Shown here: positions 1-6,032 of the stretch, piece by piece
How the letters are laid out: the number at the start of each line of letters is the position of its first letter
How positions within the stretch are numbered: position 1 is the stretch's first letter
NCBI GenBank assembly: GCA_965213595.1
Contig: CBDBZO010000006.1
Coordinates: forward strand, 372,001-436,000
Direction: 5' to 3'
DNA from: JBCCFC01 sp965213595
Lineage (GTDB): Bacteria; Chloroflexota; Anaerolineae; Caldilineales; Caldilineaceae
DNA length: 64,000 nucleotides
Translations under genes and position numbers: made by a program
Notes under the pieces: model-generated
The model's input: only the letters and a program-made list of their open reading frames with translations
What the model was told of the DNA's origin: nothing
Databases searched by the model: none

Positions 1-984
1 CGCCAGCGTTGCCTCCTGCACCGAAAAGAAGAGCCCGGCCGCAAGTAGGCTAAAGCCCGCGCTGAGTCCGTAAACGGGCAGAAAGGCGCGGATGGCGTAG
101 GTCGCCACGTAGACGCTCGATTCCAAGCCGCCGCTGAGCCAGATGGCGGGCGTGCGGCCGCTGGCGTGCAGGGCGTCGGCCGTGCGCCGGGCAAGGGCGG
201 TAAATTGTGCTCGCTTGGGTGCGCTGGGTGATGCTGCTGGTTGCGCAGATCGCGATTCGTCCAGCCGCAGCACCGGCAGGAAGGCCACGCAGCTCACGAC
301 GCCGATCACCGTGAAGACATCCGCCGGCGTCAGCCACGTCAACAGCAGGCCGCCCATCGCCGGGCCGACGATGTAGCCGCCGCTGCGCGCAAGGCCAAAC
401 CAGCCAAAGTTTTCGGCCAGCCGGGATTGGGGTCGCACGCTGGGTTTGGTGGGTAGTTGACCCCACCCCCTCAATGCTGGTTCGTTATTGACGAAGCCTT
501 GTGCCCCCCCTCCCCGCGCGCGGGGAGGGGGTTGGAGGGTGGGGTCTCGCTCGCCAGCCACTAATACGTTATCCCTTTCCAAGTTCTCCGCTCCACTTTT
601 CACTTCCCCAGCCATCAGGCTCTGCTCGGCAATATACGCCAGCGTGACCGGGCCGTAAATCGCGGTCGCCGTGCCGTGGATGAGGCGAATCGCAAAGAGT
701 TGAGCGGGCGTCTGCACGAGCTGGTAGAAGAAGGGCACGATAGCAAAAAATCCCGTGCCCGCCAGCAGCCACACGCGCCGACCGCGCGCATCCGAGAGCA
801 CGCCAATCAGCGGCTTGAGCACCATCCCCGTCACCGTGGAGACGGAAACAATCAGGCCAAGCACGACGTCGCCTGCGCCCAGCGCTGCCGCGAAAATCGG
901 CAGCAGCGGCGTCTTGCCGATTTGGTAGGCCGAGCGGACGATGAAGTCCGCAGCGGTGAGATTGAGAAAGTTCTTAAGGCGCAT
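1..984 (-). CDS. MFS transporter, 3'-truncated by window edge
   Basis: Reading leftwards from an ATG at 984, 328 codons stay open to the window edge, so only the N-terminal part is present. The protein begins MRLKNFLNLTAADFIVR and shows hydrophobic helices with the MFS loop 2-3 signature around residue 70 (GVLSDARGRR). A second conserved block, NFGWFGLARSGGYIVGPA, precedes the helices of the second quarter. This supports a major facilitator proton-coupled exporter or importer in the inner membrane; the substrate cannot be told. Between helix 4 and the GWFG block sits an extra stretch of roughly 60 residues, Pro/Gly/Arg-rich, encoded by a GC-rich palindromic repeat otherwise seen between genes (about 470-547). 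No stop or frameshift results, so the gene may still be functional. No Shine-Dalgarno is obvious. Confidence 0.8.
   Translation of the reverse strand, partial: MRLKNFLNLTAADFIVRSAYQIGKTPLLPIFAAALGAGDVVLGLIVSVSTVTGMVLKPLIGVLSDARGRRVWLLAGTGFFAIVPFFYQLVQTPAQLFAIRLIHGTATAIYGPVTLAYIAEQSLMAGEVKSGAENLERDNVLVAGERDPTLQPPPRARGGGAQGFVNNEPALRGWGQLPTKPSVRPQSRLAENFGWFGLARSGGYIVGPAMGGLLLTWLTPADVFTVIGVVSCVAFLPVLRLDESRSAQPAASPSAPKRAQFTALARRTADALHASGRTPAIWLSGGLESSVYVATYAIRAFLPVYGLSAGFSLLAAGLFFSVQEATLA
470..547. repeat. GC-rich palindromic repeat captured inside the MFS gene
   Basis: The core is CCCCCTCCCCGCGCG followed by CGCGGGGAGGGGG, with CCCCACCCCC and GGGTGGGGTC at the two ends. The same type of sequence occurs between genes elsewhere in the window (about 1353, 1610, 5697, 5806, 21090, 44180, 48595, 57268). 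Here it is translated in frame. Confidence 0.7.
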
Positions 985-1743
985 AAATTTGTTGCAACGG
1001 GAAACTCAGTTGAGCCCAAAGCTTTCGAGAACCCTGGCGCCCGAGGTCATGGCTCTCCATTCTCTTCGTTCGCCTTGGCCAACCGATTCTTCTCTGTCCA
1101 GACTCTTCGGCCTTTGGATGCTTGACCGCAATCCAAGGGGAGCCACCCAACTTGTTTACTAATTCTGACCCTTTTTCAGCCGCTTGGCAAACGGCTTGCC
1201 CCTCTTTGGGGCAAACTCCCCGTTCTTGAATTTTCAAGGGCTTTGCCGCTCGCCTCTCTTCCCCGATACCAGGGTCCCGATTTGAAAATGCTCGCTGCGC
1301 ACTTTTGCTAGACTCTAGATTCACTAGATTCGTAATTATTCAGCCTCGCTCCCAGCCCCTCTCCCGTTCACTGAGCCCTGCCGAAGGGCACGGGAGAGGG
1401 GCGTTTGATTCCTCGTTGACGAAGCGACTCGGCTTTGGCCAAATCGCTTTGTCAACGAAGAGAGTGAAGGCCTCCCGCCTCGCGTGGCGGGAGGATTTAG
1501 GTGAGAGGCGAACGCTTGCCCACCCTGAAGATTCACTGGAGATTCACTAAATTTGCTTAGGTCCCGTTGACGCTTTGCTAAACGAGCTTGGCAGGGAGGT
1601 CGAGCGCGCCCCCATCTCCAACCCTTGCCCCACGCATGGGGAAAGGGAGCCTTCTGCTCCCCTCAGCCTGGGAGAGGGGCCGGGGGTGAGGGCCAATTCT
1701 CAATGTCAACGGAACCTAGCCTATTGTTTGCACGGTACGCCGT
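985..1743. other. Long intergenic region with degenerate repeats, no gene seen
   Basis: No reading frame here shows recognisable protein features. It holds a CCCCTCTCCCGT/ACGGGAGAGGGG inverted repeat around 1353-1402 whose loop carries a GCCCTGCCGAAGGGC palindrome. A GTTGACGAAGCGA/TCGCTTTGTCAAC pair lies near 1416-1460, and a longer GC-rich repeat at 1610-1715 is matched by 44180-44290. It separates the divergent MFS gene from the end of the sugar operon. Confidence 0.6.
1610..1715. repeat. Intergenic GC-rich repeat, copy 1 of a pair with 44180-44290
   Basis: Both copies share CTCCAACCCT, a CATG-centred segment, GCTCCCCTC, GGGAGAGGGGCCGGGGGTGA and a TATCAAC/TGTCAACGGAAC-type end in the same order. 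Internal palindromes suggest a REP-like or MITE-like element. No coding capacity. Confidence 0.6.
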
Positions 1744-1787
1744 CAAACAAGAAGCCCGGCTTTTTTCAAAGCCGGGCTTCTTGTTTG
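1744..1787. terminator. Strong bidirectional rho-independent-type hairpin after the sugar operon
   Basis: The arms CAAACAAGAAGCCCGGC (1744-1760) and GCCGGGCTTCTTGTTTG (1771-1787) are perfectly complementary over 17 bp with a 10-base loop containing T6. It lies 37 bases beyond the stop codon of the last permease gene on the minus strand. Confidence 0.85.
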
Positions 1788-1823
1788 CTATATCTTATCC
1801 GCTATACCGCGCTGGCAATACTC

Positions 1824-2738
1824 CTACCCCTTCAGCCCGCTGTAGCTGACGCCTTCGATGAAGTAGCGCTGGAAAATGAAGAAAATAATCGCCATCGGCA
1901 GCGTCGTCAACATCGCGCCGGCGAGCATGGCGTTCCACTGGAGGCTTTCGCCAATGCCGCCGCGCAGCAGCGCTAGCCCCAGCGGCAGCGTCACCAGATT
2001 GGTGTTGGAATTGACGACGATCAGCGGCGTCATAAATTCGTTCCAGTTGGCCTGGAAGGTCAGAATGGTCAGGGCGATCAGGGCCGGGCGGGCCAGCGGC
2101 AGCACGACGCGGAAGAACATGTCGAAGCGGCTGGCGCCGTCGATGCGCGAGGCTTCTTCGAGCTCGCCGGGGATCGACTCGAAGAATTGCTTCATGAGAA
2201 AGACGCTAAAGGGCAGCACCAGCACGGGCAGAATTAGGCCGCCGTAGCTGTCGATGAGGTTGAGCAGGCGGAAGATGATGAAGCGGGGAATTAGCAGCAC
2301 AATGCCGGGAATCATCATCGTGCCGAGGATGCCGACGAAGAGCACGTTGCTGCCGGGAAAGGGGATGCGCGCCAGCGCGTAGCCCGCCATGCTGGCAAAG
2401 AGCAGGTTGCCCGCCGTGACGGCGATGGCGACAAACGCGCTGTTGAACATCCAACGCTGGACGTTAAAATTCTGCATGCGCAGATAGCCCTCCAGCACCC
2501 ACTGCTCCGGAATTAGCTGCGCGGGGTTGGCGGCGATGTCCGGCAGCGATTTCAGGCTGGTGGTCGTCGCGAGCGGGAAGGGATAGAAAAAGGCCAGCGC
2601 CAGCAAAAAGAGCAGCGCATACGAAAGCAGCGCCCGCACGCGGCGACCCCACACGTTCGGCGTCTGCCCGCGCTGCGGATGAGGCTGTGTAACGGGCACG
2701 GCGCCCGCGCCGCGACCGGCTTGTGCATTGGTTGCCAT
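1824..2738 (-). CDS. Carbohydrate ABC transporter permease (MalG/type 2)
   Basis: A 304-residue inner-membrane subunit of a sugar importer. After a Pro-rich cytoplasmic N-terminus (residues 1-35) come six predicted helices. The EAA loop that docks to the ATPase is at about residues 194-213 (EEASRIDGASRFDMFFRVVL), and the length is usual for CUT1 MalG-type permeases. The ATG at 2738 has AAAGG about 8 bases upstream. It is the last gene of the operon, 188 bases after the MalF-like gene, and that gap is filled by a two-hairpin repeat element. No ATPase gene lies nearby, so a shared MsmK/UgpC-type ATPase encoded elsewhere is likely, as is common for CUT1 systems. Confidence 0.93.
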   Translation of the reverse strand: MATNAQAGRGAGAVPVTQPHPQRGQTPNVWGRRVRALLSYALLFLLALAFFYPFPLATTTSLKSLPDIAANPAQLIPEQWVLEGYLRMQNFNVQRWMFNSAFVAIAVTAGNLLFASMAGYALARIPFPGSNVLFVGILGTMMIPGIVLLIPRFIIFRLLNLIDSYGGLILPVLVLPFSVFLMKQFFESIPGELEEASRIDGASRFDMFFRVVLPLARPALIALTILTFQANWNEFMTPLIVVNSNTNLVTLPLGLALLRGGIGESLQWNAMLAGAMLTTLPMAIIFFIFQRYFIEGVSYSGLKG

Positions 2739-2808
2739 GGTTTATACCTTTGTCAGTAATCAACTGCAATACAGCGGGATTCGGCTTACGCGAAGTTGGC
2801 AGTCAACC

Positions 2809-2920
2809 GTAGGTCACCTTTGCTCCGCAAGGTGACGGACACCATCAACCCAACCGCTCGGCACCTTACGCGATTGGGGGTCGGCGCAGATTGTCACATA
2901 GCGGAGCATATGTGACCTAC
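2809..2920. repeat. Two-hairpin MITE-like element, copy 1
   Basis: The 20-bp ends GTAGGTCACCTTTGCTCCGC and GCGGAGCATATGTGACCTAC are inverted copies with two mismatches. Each end folds on itself: GTCACCTT/AAGGTGAC closes loop TGCTCCGC (2821-2828), and GTCACATA/TATGTGAC closes loop GCGGAGCA (2901-2908). The two 8-base loops are exact reverse complements. It fills the gap between the two permease genes. Two more copies are at 54947-55056 and 55083-55192. Confidence 0.85.
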
Positions 2921-2926
2921 GACGGA

Positions 2927-3964
2927 CTACGCCGCCTCGTCCCCCGCAATGCGGCGCTGCAGCAGCGTCAGCAGGAAGATAATCAGGAAGAGCAGCACCG
3001 CTGTTGCCAGGCCGATGCCCATTTCGCTGTTGCGGAAGCCGTTGCGGTAGACGATGTAGGCCATGGTCAGCGTCGTCTTGGCCGGGCCGCCGGAGGTCAT
3101 CACGTAGATTTGGTCGAAGACCTGGTAGGTGCCGATCAGGCCGAGCGTGACGATGAAGAAGAGCGTGGGGCGCAGCAGCGGCACGGTGATGCGGCTAAAG
3201 GTCTGCCACACGTTGGCGCCGTCGATCTGCGCGGCTTCGTAGACAAAGCTGGGAATGTCCTGCAAGGCGGCCAGAAAGATGATCATCATCGTGCCGATGG
3301 TCGTCCACGTGTTCATGATCATGATGGCCGTCAGCGCAATGCTGGGGCCGCTGATCCAATCCCAGACGGTGAGCCCCAGCAACTCTGCGCGCAAAAACTG
3401 TGGCCCGTCGCGCAGCGTGATGCCGAGCGCTTCCAGAATCACGTGGATCAAGCCGCGCGGATCGGCCAGCCAGGCAATCGGCTCCCACGCGCCAAAGGTG
3501 ACGGTCTCCAGCACCTGGTTGATCAACCCGCTGCGCTGGTAGAGAAACAGGAAGATCAGGCTGATGGCAATCGACGACGTGATCGAGGGGAAGTAGTAGG
3601 CCGTGCGGAAAAAGCCCTTGAAGCGCAGCAGCTTCTGGTTGACGATCACGGCCAGTACCAGCGCCAAAATCGTCTGCAAGGGCACGACGCCCAGCGCGAA
3701 GTAGGTCGTATTCTTGAGCGAGCGAAAGAAGTCCGCCTGGCGAATGCCGCCGGAGAAGAGAATTTCGCTGTAGTTGGTCAACCCCACAAAGCTCGCCGTC
3801 GATGGCGGCGTGATGCCGTTCCAGTCGGTGAGGCTGTAGTAGATGGCAAAGAGAATGGGCACGACCAGAAAGGTGCCCAGCACCAAAATCGTGGGCAGCA
3901 TAAAGAGCCAGCCCGCGATGGCGTCTTGCCGATCCTGCTGTCGAATCCCCGTTGAAGTAGCCAT
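2927..3964 (-). CDS. Carbohydrate ABC transporter permease (MalF/type 1)
   Basis: A 345-residue permease with a first helix at about 17-45. The EAA motif at about residues 243-262 (YEAAQIDGANVWQTFSRITV) is followed by a helix and VFDQIYVMTSGGP, typical of the CUT1 MalF side. Residues about 150-205 form a longer loop than in many homologues. It pairs with the MalG-like subunit to make the membrane channel for the sugar bound by the lipoprotein encoded at 4222-5583. The ATG at 3964 has GGAG 6 bases upstream. The 257-base gap to the upstream binding-protein gene contains an inverted-repeat element and a GC-rich hairpin, which could lower permease expression relative to the binding protein. Confidence 0.93.
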   Translation of the reverse strand: MATSTGIRQQDRQDAIAGWLFMLPTILVLGTFLVVPILFAIYYSLTDWNGITPPSTASFVGLTNYSEILFSGGIRQADFFRSLKNTTYFALGVVPLQTILALVLAVIVNQKLLRFKGFFRTAYYFPSITSSIAISLIFLFLYQRSGLINQVLETVTFGAWEPIAWLADPRGLIHVILEALGITLRDGPQFLRAELLGLTVWDWISGPSIALTAIMIMNTWTTIGTMMIIFLAALQDIPSFVYEAAQIDGANVWQTFSRITVPLLRPTLFFIVTLGLIGTYQVFDQIYVMTSGGPAKTTLTMAYIVYRNGFRNSEMGIGLATAVLLFLIIFLLTLLQRRIAGDEAA

Positions 3965-3987
3965 GATGTCTCCAGTCCAGAGCTAGC

Positions 3988-4142
3988 GTCTTGTCAAGCG
4001 TGAAATGAGGAGAATCGTAGGTGCGGTTGAAAACCGCACGGTCGTGACCTACCCCTTCGCATTGGTCTAGCGAAAAGGCAGCCCATGATTGCGCAGCTAA
4101 AAGCAGCGCCTACGATTCGCATCAACTCACGCTTGACAAGAC
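3988..4142. repeat. Terminal-inverted-repeat element between binding-protein and permease genes
   Basis: GTCTTGTCAAGCGTGA at the left end (3988) matches the inverted right end TCACGCTTGACAAGAC (ending 4142). The similarity continues for about 34 bases up to CGTAGG/CCTACG. An internal hairpin, GTGCGGTT-GAA-AACCGCAC, lies at about 4021-4039. Only one copy was seen in this window. Confidence 0.7.
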
Positions 4143-4147
4143 ACTGG

Positions 4148-4215
4148 CGAGGGGAGACAGAGACGGAAATCATTGTCGGCTCGACCAGCCCGTCTCTGTC
4201 TCTATCTCCCGCCTC
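4148..4215 (-). terminator. Intra-operon hairpin downstream of the binding-protein gene
   Basis: GGGAGACAGAGACGG (4152-4166) pairs with CCGTCTCTGTC...TCTCCC (4190-4210), with a small bulge. It lies immediately after the binding-protein stop. Such hairpins often stabilise the binding-protein mRNA or cause partial termination before permease genes. That role is inferred. Confidence 0.5.
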
Positions 4216-4221
4216 TATCTC

Positions 4222-5583
4222 TTAGCGATTAATCACTTCCGTGCCGACTTCCTGTGCGTTCTCCAGCAGCTGCTCCGGCAGGATCGCGCCGTTAAGCGCC
4301 TGCTCCAGGTCGGAGTTGATGGCGTCGCCCAAATCCGAGAAGCCGGGGAAGAAGCTCCAGGGGCGGGCGTACTCCGTGCCCGCCAGCAGCGGCTCCAGAT
4401 CGGGGTACTGCTCCAGCCAGCCCTCGCTCAGACTCTGGCGCGCGGGCATGGCGATGCCGAGGTCGGTCCACTCACGCATCCCCTCCTCGCCCGTCAGGAA
4501 GTTGATCAGGTCGACGGAGGCTTCCGGATTCTCGTTGTTGGCGGGCGCGCCGTAGCAGACGGTAAAGCCCATCGTCGCCTGGCCGCCGGGGCCAGCGGGC
4601 AGCTCGGCCACGCCCCAGTTGACATCGGGGAAGGAGTCGCTCAGATAGGGAACCATCCAGTTGCCCTCCACCACCATGGCCGCGCGCTGCTTGCCAAAGG
4701 CTTCGCCGTTCCAGCCGCTGTCCAGGTTGGCGGGCTGTTCGGCAAAGCCATCCAGCACCATATTGACGTAGTAGTTGACGGCCTCCAGCGCTTCGGGGCT
4801 GTTGATCGTCATCTCGCTCAGGTCGTCGCTGGTCACGCTGCCGCCGGCCTGGTAGATAAAGGCGATCAGCCGCGCAAAGTCCGGGCTGAGCGACATGCCG
4901 AGCACCGGCGCGCCGTCCACTTCCAGCCCGGCTTCGGTGATTTGCTGAGCGGCATTGCGCAGATCGTCCCACGTCCACTCGCTGGTCGGCGCGTCCACGC
5001 CAGCTTCCGCAAAGAGGTCTTCGTTATAGAAGAGCCCCAGCGTCGCCACATCTTTGGGCGGGCAGTAGAATTCGCCGTCCCAGGTAAAGGCCGCGCGCAG
5101 GTTCTCGTAAAAATCGTCGGGGTTCGCCATCTCGTCGCCGATGGGGGCCAGCGCGCCCGCCGAAGCGTAGTTGGGGAAGAGGCTGCTGTCGACGTAAAAG
5201 GCATCCGGCGGCGAGCCACCGGCCAGCGACGTCTGCAGCCGCTCGTTGTACGAGGGCGCCACATTTAGCCCCACCGTTACATTGCTCTGCTCCTCGTAGC
5301 TGGCGATCACCTCTTCCAGCCGCGCCTGCTCGGATTCGCTGCTGGACCACGTCAGCAGCTGCACGTCGCCCTCGACCATTTCGGCGTCGGCGGCGACGTC
5401 TTCCGTGCCGGTGATCACATCCTCGGCGTTGGTGATGTCGCCCGCACCCTCGTCGGCAATCTGTTCTTCAAGCGATGCGCCCGTCTCGCCGCCCGAATCG
5501 GCCGGGGCACAGGCCACCAGCACCAGGCCCAGCGCGAGCACGAGGCTCAGCGCCAGCATCAAACGTGTACGAATGGTTGTCAT
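4222..5583 (-). CDS. Sugar-binding lipoprotein of the ABC importer
   Basis: A 453-residue extracellular solute-binding protein of the MalE/CUT1 type. The signal peptide ends in a lipobox (LVAC, Cys25), so the mature protein should be lipid-anchored outside the membrane. A low-complexity Glu/Ala/Asp linker (about 26-70) precedes the binding fold. Family features include LTWSSSESEQARLEEVIASY, the FYNEDLF block, and NSPEALEAVNYYVNMV. AAAGGAGT lies upstream of the ATG at 5583. It is the first transporter gene after the phosphorylase fusion, and the neighbourhood suggests an alpha-linked disaccharide such as a glucobiose as ligand (inferred). Confidence 0.93.
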   Translation of the reverse strand: MTTIRTRLMLALSLVLALGLVLVACAPADSGGETGASLEEQIADEGAGDITNAEDVITGTEDVAADAEMVEGDVQLLTWSSSESEQARLEEVIASYEEQSNVTVGLNVAPSYNERLQTSLAGGSPPDAFYVDSSLFPNYASAGALAPIGDEMANPDDFYENLRAAFTWDGEFYCPPKDVATLGLFYNEDLFAEAGVDAPTSEWTWDDLRNAAQQITEAGLEVDGAPVLGMSLSPDFARLIAFIYQAGGSVTSDDLSEMTINSPEALEAVNYYVNMVLDGFAEQPANLDSGWNGEAFGKQRAAMVVEGNWMVPYLSDSFPDVNWGVAELPAGPGGQATMGFTVCYGAPANNENPEASVDLINFLTGEEGMREWTDLGIAMPARQSLSEGWLEQYPDLEPLLAGTEYARPWSFFPGFSDLGDAINSDLEQALNGAILPEQLLENAQEVGTEVINR

Positions 5584-6032
5584 GGGTTAGACTCCTTTTG
5601 GTAGAACAAAAATTTTCAACCGGACGCGTGTCGGGAAGCGTGTCCGGTGGGGGAACTTGAGAATTGGGAACGGGGCCTTTTGGGTGACCCAGCCTTTAAC
5701 CCCCTTCCAGCCTCCCCCATGATGGGGGAGGGGCTGATCCTTCGCCGATTACGCGACTGTGTTTTTCCTTCTGCGTGTGGAAACAACCAACTGCACAACC
5801 AACGAACCAACGGCCTCCTCCCCAAGCTGGGGAGGGATGGGGAGGGGTCAACCGCGCAACCGGCGAACTTACGCCGCCCGCCCCAATTTGGAGAGGGGCT
5901 GATCCTTAGTAAATTGTGCGATTGGTCTTCGCCATCGGTAGGGGAAACAACCAATCACACTGTCAACGAGCCAACGGCCCCCTCCCCAAGCTGGGAAGGG
6001 ATGGGGAGGGGTCAACCGCACAACCGGTGAGA
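5584..6032. repeat. Intergenic region packed with GC-rich palindromic repeats
   Basis: Between the phosphorylase and binding-protein genes lie at least four copies or partial copies of the CCCTCCCC/GGGGAGGG family (about 5697-5738, 5806-5870, 5880-5930 and 5965-6032). They share GGGGCTGATCCTT, AAACAACCAA and GGGGAGGGGTCAACCG segments, so this looks like a local duplication of an element of about 130 bp. The small open frames here are repeat-derived. Confidence 0.65.

Noticed and set aside
676..1125. Plus-strand open frame antisense to the MFS gene
   Set aside because: Low-complexity His/Arg/Glu-rich translation, antisense to a gene with clear MFS motifs.
2891..3955. Long plus-strand open frame over the MalF-like gene
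   Set aside because: 354 codons, but the translation is a charged Gln/Asp/Arg-rich shadow; the opposite strand encodes an unmistakable permease.
5647..6030. Plus-strand frame through the repeat region
   Set aside because: Made entirely of GC-rich palindromic repeats; no start signal or homology.
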